Shown: piece by piece, positions 43,422-51,956 of the stretch | Numbering within the stretch: the first letter of the stretch is position 1 | Layout: each line of letters opens with the position of its first letter | Assembly (NCBI GenBank): GCA_938083195.1 | Contig: CALKCK010000024.1 | Location: forward strand, 1 to 64,000 | Source: an uncultured Pirellulaceae bacterium | Lineage (GTDB): Bacteria; Planctomycetota; Planctomycetia; Pirellulales; Pirellulaceae | Reading direction: 5' to 3' | Length of the DNA stretch: 64,000 bases | Translations under genes and position numbers: made by a program | Notes under the pieces: generated by a model | Told to the model about the DNA's origin: nothing | The model's database searches: none | What the model saw: the letters and a program-made list of their open reading frames with translations, nothing else

Positions 43422-44387
43422 ATGGTTCGCTTTTTCAGTTGGGTTGCGCTCGTCTTGTTTTCGTCTCTGGTTTCGGTTGGATTTTGTCAAGAGGTTAGTT
43501 TTCCACCTGTGGAGACGGCCGTCCAAGAACCGTCCACGAAAATTTTGCCACCGGTCGGTGTAGATCGGGATCGATTTGAATATCTAGCGATCGAAGACGC
43601 TATCGCTGATTACTTGGATGCGATCAATCGGCGGGATGCTCAGCGAGCGGCAAGTTATTGGAGTCGCCGCGGGGAATGGACGCGGAAGAACGGAGAACGC
43701 GTTAGTGGTCGTGATCAGATTGCGAGGGCGATTGAAGAGTCGTTTGCGCAAGAAGCTGACGGGACAACCACTGCCTTAAATGAAGTTTCGATACGCCTGA
43801 TCACCCCCAATGTAGCGTTAGAGGAGGGCGTGGCCGTAGTCAGTTCACCAGAGAGTGAACGACAAACTCCTTATTCGGTGGTTCATGTGAAAATGGACGA
43901 TGGTTGGAAAATTGATTCTGTTCGTGCTACTCGAGTGCCGGTAGCCCCTCAAAAGATCTCACAGTTGGAATCTTTAAGCTGGCTGATCGGTGATTGGCGA
44001 GATGAGGTTTCGGGGGGGATTAGCGTAGAAACAAATGCTAAATGGACACAGGGTGATCATTCCATTCGGCGTTCATTTCAGATGTTTGACGAGACCGGTC
44101 TTCGGGAACAAGCGACGCAAGTGATCCTGTGGGATGCAAAACTTGGCCATGTTCGTTCTTGGATTTTTGATGCCCATGGTGGTTTTGGGGTAGGAGTTTG
44201 GAAGCAGGTGGAAGGAAATATTTGGGCTGTCGAAACGGAATTTCAAATGGCCGATGGGGGGATTGCTTCCGCTACCAACGTTTACAAAATTATTGATGAT
44301 TCGAGACTGGAGTTTTCTTCCACTGCTCGTAAACTAAATGGCGTCGTCCTACCTGATACTCAGCCAGTTTTAGTGAATAGAAAGTAA
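43422..44387 (+). CDS. Secreted SnoaL-like plus lipocalin-like protein, copy 2
   Basis: The protein has 321 residues from the ATG at 43422, which opens a signal peptide (VRFFSWVALVLFSSLVSVGFC). The SnoaL-like half contains YLDAINRRDAQRAASYWSRRG, VSGRDQIARAI and ITPNVALEEGVAVV. The second half starts LESLSWLIGDWRDE and has QVILWDAKLGHVRSWIFDAHGG. That matches the IIGW...SWLFDS..GG pattern of the copies at 36938 and 55640. It is followed 61 bp later by the Gly/Ser-rich protein gene. The same gene order occurs at 56572-54222, where both partners are recognisably homologous. Confidence 0.85.
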   Translation: MVRFFSWVALVLFSSLVSVGFCQEVSFPPVETAVQEPSTKILPPVGVDRDRFEYLAIEDAIADYLDAINRRDAQRAASYWSRRGEWTRKNGERVSGRDQIARAIEESFAQEADGTTTALNEVSIRLITPNVALEEGVAVVSSPESERQTPYSVVHVKMDDGWKIDSVRATRVPVAPQKISQLESLSWLIGDWRDEVSGGISVETNAKWTQGDHSIRRSFQMFDETGLREQATQVILWDAKLGHVRSWIFDAHGGFGVGVWKQVEGNIWAVETEFQMADGGIASATNVYKIIDDSRLEFSSTARKLNGVVLPDTQPVLVNRK

Positions 44388-44448
44388 CGCTCAACTTAGT
44401 TGAGGAATGAAATAAGCAATGTTAGACATCTTTTTTGGATATGGAAAA

Positions 44449-46248
44449 ATGAAGTTTTTAAGTTTGGCTGTTGTCGTTTTGCTGACAGTTGGCACGTTTG
44501 CTACTGACGCCCACGCGCAACGTCGCGGTGGTGGCGGTCGAAGTATGTCGTCCGGTGGTTCGCGAACGCCTTCGTCGGGAGGGGGGAACCGGTCATCACG
44601 AAGTTCAGACTTCAATCGAGGTAGCAGCCAATCATTAGGTGGTGCTAATAGCCGTCAATCGAGTAACAATACGCGTTCATTTTCAATGCCGAATAGTTTT
44701 TCATCGGGCAGTGGCAATGCGAGTAATCGACGAGGTGAACCAAGTTCTGCGAATCAAGCGAGGCCTAATGGTAATTTTAGCAACGGCGGGTCGGCTCGCG
44801 GGAACCAACCATTCGACAAGCCCTCACAGAATCAGCTGAATGACTTTTTAAACATGCCTAAGGGGTCCAATGACCGTCAACGCAGCGGTGGGAATTTGAG
44901 TCCCAACGATTACAACGGGAAAACCTACCAAGGCGAAAATTACAACGTCGAATCGTACAAGGGAAGTGGGAGCGGGACGACCGACGGCGGGGTTAATTAT
45001 GGTGGTGCCGCTGGCGGAATTGTGGTTACCGATGCTCAGGGTAATAAGCGTGTTGTCGGTGGGTCTGCGGGGGCAGCCTCCGATGGTACCAATGCGGTTG
45101 CTGGACGCGGCGGCTACGCGGGTGGGAAAAATACAGATGGTTCTGCTGCCGGCGTTCGGGGTGGTTCACGTGTTGCTACTGATGGCGAAACAATCGTCGG
45201 TTCAAGAACGGCCGTTGGTGGCGCTCGAGATGCTCAAGGGAATGTGCGTGGTGGTTTTGCTGGCGGTTATATCGGGACCGATGGGAATACGACTGTTGCC
45301 GGTGCCGGCTCGGCTCGCGGGCAATCTAATGTTGATGGATCTGGAGGATATGCAGCTCGTGGGGGAAGAATGGCGACCGACGGAACTAACACGGTCGTCC
45401 AGCGCGGCGCGTCGGCGGGTGTACGAGACGCTAACGGAAATGCGCGTGGCGTCACAGTTGGTGGTTCACGAGCAACCGATGGATACAACACCTACGGGCA
45501 GGCAGGAGCGGCGCGGTATGTGACTGGCCCTGGTGGAAATGTTTACGCGACCGGGGGATACGCAGCGGGATATAACGGCATTGTCACGAGCTACGGTCAA
45601 GCGGCTGCAGTCCGAACGAGTTTTGGAGGATATCACTCCTACTACAACCCACGCTGGTACGCTCGTTATCCGGGGGCGTGGTATGCAGCGGGTATTGCAA
45701 CCGCAGCGTGGTGGTTGACGCCATCGTATGGTTATACCTCGGGCTATTGTGGTTGCAATGAAGCCCCTGTCTCATACCAGTATGGTAACGATGGAATTTA
45801 TGTCGAGAACGGTAATGTCTATATTGGTGAAGATCCAATCGCAACAGAGGAAGAGTACTACAATCAGGCTGCAAAGATTGCAGATGATTATTCTGATTTA
45901 GACGACACCGAGGGCGCCGACGACTGGATGCCCTTAGGTGTCTTTGCAGTCGTTACTCCCGGGCAAACCAAATCTGATTTGACGTTGCAACTCGCCCTGA
46001 ACAAAGACGGATTGATTCGAGGTAATTTGTCAGTTGGTTTGACTGACGAAGTTATTCAGGTCCAAGGGAGCGTGGATAAAGAAACGCAACGCGTTGCATT
46101 CAAATTGGTTGGCAAGGGCGACATTTTGATCGAAGCCGGACTTTACAATCTAACGGAAGACGTACTGACGGTGTTGGTGCATCGGGGTGATAATCGTCAG
46201 GAGGAACGCGGTTTGGTTCGTCTCCAAGATGGTGAAGAGAAAAAATAG
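44449..46248 (+). CDS. Secreted Gly/Ser-rich repeat protein with C-terminal domain shared with 54222
   Basis: The protein has 599 residues from the ATG at 44449; a start at 44419 would precede the signal peptide (KFLSLAVVVLLTVGTFATDAHA). The mature front is Gly/Ser/Arg/Asn-rich. A short motif PSQNQLNDFLNMPK follows at about 125, and residues about 185-375 form loose repeats built on DAxGNxRGG and TDGxNT. A Trp/Tyr-rich hydrophobic stretch (YPGAWYAAGIATAAWWL) leads to the C-terminal domain (about 440-595): DGIYVENGNVYIGEDPIATEE, WMPLGVFAV, KDGLIRGN, GSVDKETQRVAFK, GLYNLTED. That domain recurs in the protein at 54222. The family is unrecognised, probably surface-exposed. Confidence 0.8.
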   Translation: MKFLSLAVVVLLTVGTFATDAHAQRRGGGGRSMSSGGSRTPSSGGGNRSSRSSDFNRGSSQSLGGANSRQSSNNTRSFSMPNSFSSGSGNASNRRGEPSSANQARPNGNFSNGGSARGNQPFDKPSQNQLNDFLNMPKGSNDRQRSGGNLSPNDYNGKTYQGENYNVESYKGSGSGTTDGGVNYGGAAGGIVVTDAQGNKRVVGGSAGAASDGTNAVAGRGGYAGGKNTDGSAAGVRGGSRVATDGETIVGSRTAVGGARDAQGNVRGGFAGGYIGTDGNTTVAGAGSARGQSNVDGSGGYAARGGRMATDGTNTVVQRGASAGVRDANGNARGVTVGGSRATDGYNTYGQAGAARYVTGPGGNVYATGGYAAGYNGIVTSYGQAAAVRTSFGGYHSYYNPRWYARYPGAWYAAGIATAAWWLTPSYGYTSGYCGCNEAPVSYQYGNDGIYVENGNVYIGEDPIATEEEYYNQAAKIADDYSDLDDTEGADDWMPLGVFAVVTPGQTKSDLTLQLALNKDGLIRGNLSVGLTDEVIQVQGSVDKETQRVAFKLVGKGDILIEAGLYNLTEDVLTVLVHRGDNRQEERGLVRLQDGEEKK

Positions 46249-46313
46249 TTTGGGTCGACTCGAATCCAATTTTTCTTGATGGATTGGAAAGCGGTCGTGA
46301 ATTTGAAAAACGA

Positions 46314-46343
46314 AGGGGGTCGGTTGTCCGACTCCCTTTTTTT
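46314..46343 (+). terminator. Hairpin terminator after cassette A
   Basis: AGGGGGTCGG and CCGACTCCCT pair over 10 bp (one G-T) around TTGT, followed by seven T. Confidence 0.9.
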
Positions 46344-46503
46344 GTCAACTTAAAAATTGAATAAACGATGCGAATATAATTATTTCTCGTGAGCCTGCAA
46401 CGCCAGCAGCGGAATTGAGGAAGGTTAACGCCTTCATGAAGTCATGGGCAACGAAATCCGATATTCGATTAGGAGCGATAGTATCCTGTCGCTCTCAGTT
46501 TTC

Positions 46504-46509
46504 GGGGGA
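46504..46509 (+). promoter_or_regulatory. Ribosome-binding site deciding the lipase start
   Basis: GGGGGA six bases before ATG at 46516. This start also places the lipobox correctly; the longer frame from 46444 would add 24 residues before the signal peptide. Confidence 0.65.
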
Positions 46510-46515
46510 TTTGAC

Positions 46516-48258
46516 ATGCAAAAATCGGCTCAACTTGGACTTCGCGTTCTAATCTGTGTGATTGGGATCGTGTCGGGCTGCCGTGGTGGAGGCGGGGAGC
46601 GTGTTCTTGTGGATCCCTTTAGCCAAACGCAGAGCGCTTCAGTATCCCCCAGAAAATCGCAGATAGAGATCGCAGAGTCGCTCTTCCGCGACGGTTGTAA
46701 ATTGGATCGAAATAAGGATGCAGGGTGTGTCGCGCAGTACGTTTGTGCTGCCAAAACGATCTGGCCCGTGATGGCGTCGGAGGTCATCGACGGCAATCGG
46801 GCAAATAGTGCTGCCGCCAAGATTTACAATCAATGTCTTCGAAGAATTATCGACAGGGGTCAAGAGTATTGTTTGTTTGCACCGCAGGCTGGACGGTTAT
46901 TGGTGAGTCCTTCGAGTGGAGATTGTGTTCCCATTTTGTATCGGGGGTTTCCCTGGGACCCACAGGATTTCGATATAGTCATCCCCGCGACTACAGAGGT
47001 TAGCAAAAAACTAAATCATGATTACCGATGCAATGGAGTTGGAGTTCCGGTAGTCGTGATTAATAAACGTTTGGAAGGCGAACGTTTCCTGAGAGACGAG
47101 CAAGCATTTGCGGCGACATTGGTATTACGACATAGTCGTCCAGGCGAAGAATCAACCTGCGGTTTTGTATTTGAGTTTATTGATCCTCTTCGTGCCCGTT
47201 CAGTCAATGTGGATGGTTGCGACGTTGCACTTGCACGAGACCTGTCAGCACCCATCGCGTACCGCATTTCCAAACGTGACAAGAACTACCTCGAAGGATT
47301 CTTGCAGCCGGGAACGACGGATGAGGGGCCCGGTTTGTACACCGTCGAACCGTACCAACCCGGCAAGATTCCAGTTGTTTTTGTGCACGGTTTGTTGTCG
47401 GATCCATTTACTTGGTCGAACGCTGCTAATGAACTTCGAGCGCGACCAGAATTGAATTCGCGATTTCAAATATGGGGTTTCCAGTATCCGACTGGTGAGC
47501 CATTTTTAAAAAGCGCGGCGGTCTTGCGAGATCACTTAAATGTCATCACGAAAAAATTGGATCCTTTGGGAGTGGATCCCGCACTTTCTCAAATTGTCTT
47601 GATTGGCCACAGCATGGGCGGTCTGGTAGCTAAACTGCAGGTGACGAGTAGTGGAGATCAGCTTTGGAATTCTATTTCAAAAATTCCATTGGATTGTTTG
47701 GTCACAACCGAAGAAACGCGATCCGCACTTCGAAATGCGTTTTACTTTCAACCGGTCCCAACCGTTTCTAGAGTGGTTTTCCTTGGAACACCTCATGCCG
47801 GATCGCCGAAAGCAAATCGTCCAATTGGCCGTTTAGGAACTAAGTTGGTAGATGAGCCAAGTTCAATGAACGCGATACGAGAGCAGTTAATACGCGATAA
47901 TCCAATGGCGTTTACTGAGGAATTCGAAAGGCGAATTCCGACCAGCATCGATTTGTTGCGTCCAGAAAGTCCATTGCTTCAAGAAATGAATTGTCTAAAA
48001 TTCAGCGAATCAGTGAGACTTCATTCAATCATTGGTTGTGGGTATTATCTTGTTGGTTCTGGTGATTCTGACAAAGTGGTTCCTGTTGAAAGTGCGCGTA
48101 TACCCTGGGTTGAATCTGAACGATTAATTATTTCCAAACATACGAAGATCAACTCGAATGAAATCGCGTTAGCGGAGTTGTACCGGATTCTCGAGACTCA
48201 CCTTGTTGAGCAATGCGTTTCTGAGGCAGATTTAACGTTTGATAGACTTAGTGATTGA
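46516..48258 (+). CDS. Lipoprotein alpha/beta hydrolase (lipase/esterase type)
   Basis: The protein has 580 residues. The signal peptide ends in a lipobox-like IVSGC, so it is probably lipid-anchored after cleavage before that Cys (about residue 21). Residues about 40-285 are an N-terminal region of unknown type. The hydrolase core begins IPVVFVHGLLSDPFTW (oxyanion loop), with the nucleophile S366 in IGHSMGGLVAK. VVFLGTPHAGSPKA follows, and the catalytic Asp and His are probably in DSDKVVP and SKHTKIN. It likely hydrolyses lipid or ester substrates at the periplasmic face. The gene ends in a 16-bp tandem duplication that includes the stop codon. Confidence 0.88.
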   Translation: MQKSAQLGLRVLICVIGIVSGCRGGGGERVLVDPFSQTQSASVSPRKSQIEIAESLFRDGCKLDRNKDAGCVAQYVCAAKTIWPVMASEVIDGNRANSAAAKIYNQCLRRIIDRGQEYCLFAPQAGRLLVSPSSGDCVPILYRGFPWDPQDFDIVIPATTEVSKKLNHDYRCNGVGVPVVVINKRLEGERFLRDEQAFAATLVLRHSRPGEESTCGFVFEFIDPLRARSVNVDGCDVALARDLSAPIAYRISKRDKNYLEGFLQPGTTDEGPGLYTVEPYQPGKIPVVFVHGLLSDPFTWSNAANELRARPELNSRFQIWGFQYPTGEPFLKSAAVLRDHLNVITKKLDPLGVDPALSQIVLIGHSMGGLVAKLQVTSSGDQLWNSISKIPLDCLVTTEETRSALRNAFYFQPVPTVSRVVFLGTPHAGSPKANRPIGRLGTKLVDEPSSMNAIREQLIRDNPMAFTEEFERRIPTSIDLLRPESPLLQEMNCLKFSESVRLHSIIGCGYYLVGSGDSDKVVPVESARIPWVESERLIISKHTKINSNEIALAELYRILETHLVEQCVSEADLTFDRLSD

Positions 48259-48272
48259 TAGACTTAGCGATT
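48241..48272. repeat. 16-bp tandem duplication spanning the lipase stop codon
   Basis: GATAGACTTAGTGATT is followed directly by the same 16 bases with one change (T to C). The TGA stop lies at the junction (48256-48258). Confidence 0.85.
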
Positions 48273-48388
48273 AGGCAAAGCCAAAATAAAAGTCGAATCC
48301 GATTGAATTTGGCCAACCAGTGAACGTGCTTTCGTTATGAGGGCTCGGTGAAATATTTCTTTGATTTGTAGAGGATGGGGTAAAATTA

Positions 48389-49276
48389 ATGTCGGGTGCG
48401 GATGATGAAACAAAAGAACAGCGTGGAAGCAGATTTGCCGATAATTTCTTTGCGAAAGATGAGTCAGGATTTAATGTTGAAATTGTTGCAGCGACCCATG
48501 TCGGTAGGGTGCGTCGACGGAATGAAGACCACTACGCGGTGATCCGTCGAACACGCCGTTGTGAAGTACTGTTATCTAATCTTCAGGAAGATAGTCTCAA
48601 TCTGGCGGACGGACATGCTTATGGTTTATTAGTGGCGGACGGAGTCGGGGGAGCAAAGCACGGTGATTTTGCATCCCATCTCGTTTTAGAAGCCACTCTG
48701 CACGCGGCGGATCTAGCGTCCAGTTGGGTAATGAAATTTAAAGATTTCAATGCTCAGGAAATGCGGCAGCGGGTAGACGCGTACGTGTCCAGAATTCAGG
48801 ATGAGTTTCATCGGCACGCGAAGCTCGATCCGGATAAAAGTCAAATGAGCACAACGCTAACGGGCGCCTATCTGCTTCCGCCTCATGCGATCATTTCGCA
48901 TGTAGGTGATTCCCGAGCTTACATTGGACGTCGCGGGGAATTGATGCAGGTGACCCGCGATCATACTTTGGCTCAATCTTTGGTCGATCGAGGCACTGCA
49001 CCGGAAGATGCTAAGGCATTTGGGAATGTGTTGGTCAATAGCGTCGATGCTGTTCGTGACCACATTAAAGCTGATGTCGTTCATCTCGAATTGGAAGCAG
49101 GTGATCGTCTCTTGCTGTGTTCCGACGGGCTCAGTGATATGGTTCCCGAAGACCAAATTTGTAGCCTTCTCGGAACCGCCGTTCTGAAGGAGAGTTGCGA
49201 TGGACTGGTTAATGCGGCGTTGGAAAACGGTGGCCGGGATAATGTCACCGTGGTCTTGTGTGAATTAACGGAGTAG
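48389..49276 (+). CDS. PP2C-family serine/threonine phosphatase
   Basis: The protein has 295 residues. The PPM signature is complete: RVRRRNEDHYAV (motif 1), LLVADGVGGAKHGDFAS (metal-binding motif 2), THVGDSRAYIGRRGELMQVTRDHT-like motifs (written here as ISHVGDSRAYIGRRG and VTRDHTLAQSL), LLLCSDGLSDMV, and GGRDNVTVVL at the end. It is cytoplasmic, with no membrane segment. It removes phosphate from Ser/Thr on proteins and normally opposes Hanks-type kinases, which are numerous in planctomycetes; none is in this window. Confidence 0.93.
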   Translation: MSGADDETKEQRGSRFADNFFAKDESGFNVEIVAATHVGRVRRRNEDHYAVIRRTRRCEVLLSNLQEDSLNLADGHAYGLLVADGVGGAKHGDFASHLVLEATLHAADLASSWVMKFKDFNAQEMRQRVDAYVSRIQDEFHRHAKLDPDKSQMSTTLTGAYLLPPHAIISHVGDSRAYIGRRGELMQVTRDHTLAQSLVDRGTAPEDAKAFGNVLVNSVDAVRDHIKADVVHLELEAGDRLLLCSDGLSDMVPEDQICSLLGTAVLKESCDGLVNAALENGGRDNVTVVLCELTE

Positions 49277-49424
49277 TAAACTCCGGCTTGGCTTGTTGTT
49301 CAAAACGCATTATTTGAGGAAATCTCGTCTCGGGAGGATCGAATTCGAACTATACTTTATCGATTGAGCAGTGTTTTTGTTCCCAATACAAATTGTGGTT
49401 TCTTCGATGAGGAGTGTTTGTTTT

Positions 49425-49811
49425 ATGCGATCCAGTAAAGTTTTGTTTTTCTTAAGTGCGATTCTGTTTACTTTTGCCGGTTTGAATTGCAGTGAAAGCT
49501 CAGCCCAGTACTCCGCGCGGGTTTATCGTGCCTCACCCGCAGTCTGGGGTTATGGCGGCCCGATTTGTAGAACCGGTGACCGCGGTCGCTATGCTGAAGT
49601 CGCGGGAACTTTCCCAGCATTCTACGCTCCTCAAGTTCCAATGGGGCCGATGGTGGGCGGTGTCGTTCCTACTATGTCGGCTTATTATGTTCCGACCGTA
49701 CCGGTCATGGGAGTATATGCCGCTCCGGCCGTTCCTGTTCGCCGTGTCCGGCGACGTTCTGCTCTGGTTTATCCGGCCGTGATTGAGCCAGTTTATTGGT
49801 ATCCCAATTAA
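49425..49811 (+). CDS. Small secreted Tyr/Pro/Val-rich protein
   Basis: The protein has 128 residues from the ATG at 49425, with AGGAG about ten bases upstream; an in-frame ATG at 49407 is an alternative. The signal peptide is about 1-28 (KVLFFLSAILFTFAGLNC). The mature part is rich in Tyr, Pro, Val and Ala (YSARVYRASPAVWGYGGP; FYAPQVPMGPMVGG; YYVPTVPVMGVYAAP) and contains an RRVRRRS basic patch. The composition resembles the protein at 36462, but I see no alignable domain. Its terminator is shared with the convergent Cys-rich gene at 49924. Confidence 0.7.
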   Translation: MRSSKVLFFLSAILFTFAGLNCSESSAQYSARVYRASPAVWGYGGPICRTGDRGRYAEVAGTFPAFYAPQVPMGPMVGGVVPTMSAYYVPTVPVMGVYAAPAVPVRRVRRRSALVYPAVIEPVYWYPN

Positions 49812-49855
49812 GTTTGATAAGCCGTAGATGCGATTACTCGTGCTGCAATAATCAA

Positions 49856-49891
49856 AACAAAAAAGGCTGCCTTTTCGAAGGCAGCCTTTTT
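49856..49891. terminator. Bidirectional hairpin terminator
   Basis: AAAAGGCTGCCTT and AAGGCAGCCTTTT pair perfectly over 13 bp around TTCG, with an A run on the left and a T run on the right. It serves the convergent genes at 49425 (+) and 49924 (-). Confidence 0.92.
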
Positions 49892-49923
49892 AATTAAATC
49901 AATACGTTCGTATTCTGCAGAGC

Positions 49924-50445
49924 TTAGTCACGCACACGAACTTTTCCACGACCGTTGACAATGACCTTTGCTTCGAAACCACAAGAGGGCCAGCAAAGAT
50001 TGGCAACTTGGCGGTCGAGTACACCTGATTTCCAAGTGATGATTGGTGCTTCACCGACACAGCAGACAGGGACTTTGACGCAAGCTTCGTACTCACAGCC
50101 GCAAGGGTCTTGTAGGTAGAACAAAGTTGGAACTGGCTTGGGCTTGCAGCATCGCTTTCTGCAGCGAGGCTTGCAGCATTCATTGGCAGCTGCCATAGGC
50201 ACGGGAACAGCGATTGCGTTCTCGAGGATTACCGATGGGCTCTCAACCGCATCCGCTGGGATTGGAACGGCTGGCTCTTGAGGCGCTGGAGGAATGGCAG
50301 CGTCCTGGTTTGTAATCTTGCTTTGAGTAAGCGAAGTCTTCAGAACAGAAACTAAGCCGTCATCGGAGTCTGTGTTCGAAGCCAAGAGTGTGATCGTGCT
50401 GAATGAAAACGCCAAAAGGGCGATCAAAGAAGCAGTGGTTTTCAT
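49924..50445 (-). CDS. Secreted Cys-rich protein
   Basis: The protein has 173 residues. The signal peptide is about 1-22 (TASLIALLAFSFSTITLLAS). A Pro/Ala/Val-rich spacer (about 45-85) leads to a Cys-rich segment NECCKPRCRKRCCKPKPVP at about 88-106, then DPCGCEYEACVKVPVCC and a beta-rich end with NLCWPSCGFEAKVIVNGRGKVRV. The C-K-P/CC chemistry recalls the repeat protein at 16310, but the modules do not align fully. No known family was recognised. Envelope cross-linking or metal binding are possible roles. Confidence 0.75.
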   Translation of the reverse strand: MKTTASLIALLAFSFSTITLLASNTDSDDGLVSVLKTSLTQSKITNQDAAIPPAPQEPAVPIPADAVESPSVILENAIAVPVPMAAANECCKPRCRKRCCKPKPVPTLFYLQDPCGCEYEACVKVPVCCVGEAPIITWKSGVLDRQVANLCWPSCGFEAKVIVNGRGKVRVRD

Positions 50446-50779
50446 CGGATTCTACCTGCAAATGTTGGGTCATTTAAAAAGATTCTATTCGAGGTTCCCG
50501 CCGCCAACGACGTCGGAGAAGTTTGACTAAACGAGAACTACCTCCCAGTCTAGCTAATTCCCCATGGCGGTAAATGGCATGCTCGGTAAAACTCTGGCGA
50601 AACAACGAAAACCAAGATTACCTAGTGAAAACCGATGTAAAACAAACGGAAATTCTATTCCATTGATTGGACAATTGAGTAAACGAGCCCTTCGCCATCC
50701 CGGTGGTTGACTGGGAAATGCGTCCCCCACGGGACTGATCCAGCCCGTACTCTGGGGCTGAAGTGCCTCCCTTTCCCAG
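50446..50779. other. Intergenic region
   Basis: About 330 bp between the SHD1 gene stop and the Cys-rich gene start, both on the minus strand; it should hold the promoter of the latter. An 87-codon minus frame at 50554-50817 overlaps the SHD1 gene out of frame and is not believed. No RNA gene or clear hairpin was seen. Confidence 0.4.
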
Positions 50780-51724
50780 CTAGCGACGGCGATTACGAAC
50801 TCTTGCAATTGGACCAATCTGAGCTCCGGGGTAGCGTTGGAGTGCGGCTTGAGTTGCTTGTCGACTGTTGGTTCCCGGTACGACGACTTTCATTGGGCGA
50901 CCGTAGTTTCCGCGGGCGGGAATCAGAGTCACTTCCCATAGGTCATACAGGCCAGCATTGTATCCCTGCAGTTGGAGATTCATTTCAGAGATTTCTCTGA
51001 GCGATTGTTGGTTTTGAGCATTCGCTTGTGCTTGAGCCCGCAGGTAAAAAGACTCTTTCTCCTGTTGCTTTTTATTTTCTTCAGCCGACTTAAATCGTTG
51101 CCATCCGCGTTCCAGGGTTGTGCGATCGGCTGCGGTAAAAAGGAAAAAGGGGAGGCCATAGCGGTCACCGTTTTCAAGTTCCAGCATGACTCCTTCACAT
51201 TTGTGGTCAACCTCACGGTTGGGTTGTTTTTCAAGCCATTGATTCATCGCATCAACGTTCTCAAATTTTTGCTTGGCAAAGTGAGCTACCATTTTTGGAA
51301 TGAGTTCTTGGTATACCGGAGGAAGGTTTTCGATGTCCCGGTCATTCACATAGGTCTCACCACGTAAGTAACGTTTTACCTTCAAGTCACGCTCGCCGTA
51401 TTCGACAACTTTGCCTTTGACTTTGAGACCACTGTCCAACTTCCAAGTTCGAAGTTCATCGGGTTCGCCTCCTTTGGATTCCTCTGCTTCGCTGGATTTT
51501 AAAAAGGCGCGATCTGCGTCTGATAGATCTTTGATGGCAACAGAGACGAGGTCTTTATTTTCTTTTTGGAGAACGACATGTTCGCTATCATAGGCAATCA
51601 GATCAGCTTTAAAGGTGTAGTGACCGCTGGCGTCGGTCCACTCACGAACGTCGGTGAGTCCGAAGCTCGAGGCCGTGTAGGCGAATGTCAGGGCTAGACC
51701 GATCAGTAACTTGTAAAAACGCAT
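50780..51724 (-). CDS. Secreted SHD1-domain protein
   Basis: The protein has 314 residues. The signal peptide is about 1-23 (FYKLLIGLALTFAYTASSFG). Residues about 26-80 match the SHD1 (SLA1 homology 1) pattern common in planctomycete exported proteins: REWTDASGHYTFKADLIAYD then VVLQKENKDLVSVAIKDLSDADRAFL. A second strand-rich unit (RTWKLDSGLKVKGKVVEYG) follows, then a Gln/Glu-rich helical segment (about 215-255) with coiled-coil character. The end is basic (ARVRNRRR). Function is unknown; SHD1 suggests protein-protein contacts. Confidence 0.82.
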   Translation of the reverse strand: MRFYKLLIGLALTFAYTASSFGLTDVREWTDASGHYTFKADLIAYDSEHVVLQKENKDLVSVAIKDLSDADRAFLKSSEAEESKGGEPDELRTWKLDSGLKVKGKVVEYGERDLKVKRYLRGETYVNDRDIENLPPVYQELIPKMVAHFAKQKFENVDAMNQWLEKQPNREVDHKCEGVMLELENGDRYGLPFFLFTAADRTTLERGWQRFKSAEENKKQQEKESFYLRAQAQANAQNQQSLREISEMNLQLQGYNAGLYDLWEVTLIPARGNYGRPMKVVVPGTNSRQATQAALQRYPGAQIGPIARVRNRRR

Positions 51725-51956
51725 TTGCTCTACCTCTTGGGACTATATTTTCTTCTTTTAAATTATTCCCTGAGATACGCATGAGGTAAAGGCTGGATCA
51801 TAGAAGTTTTCTAAGCTCACCTGTACGACGTCAGTCGGCCGTGCAGCACCCCAATGGGGGTGCTACCGATGCGACGGAAACGGGAAAGGGGTAAGATAAA
51901 CTAAGGTGAGTTGTAATTAGCTTGAACTTCCAGCACCGTCCATTCGTAGAGCCCTT

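Noticed and set aside
44966..45523. 185-codon alternative frame within the Gly/Ser-rich gene
   Set aside because: It is a by-product of the GC-rich repeat region; the main frame has the signal peptide and the shared C-terminal domain.
50554..50817. 87-codon minus-strand frame after the SHD1 gene
   Set aside because: It overlaps the SHD1 3' end in another frame and lacks a start signal.
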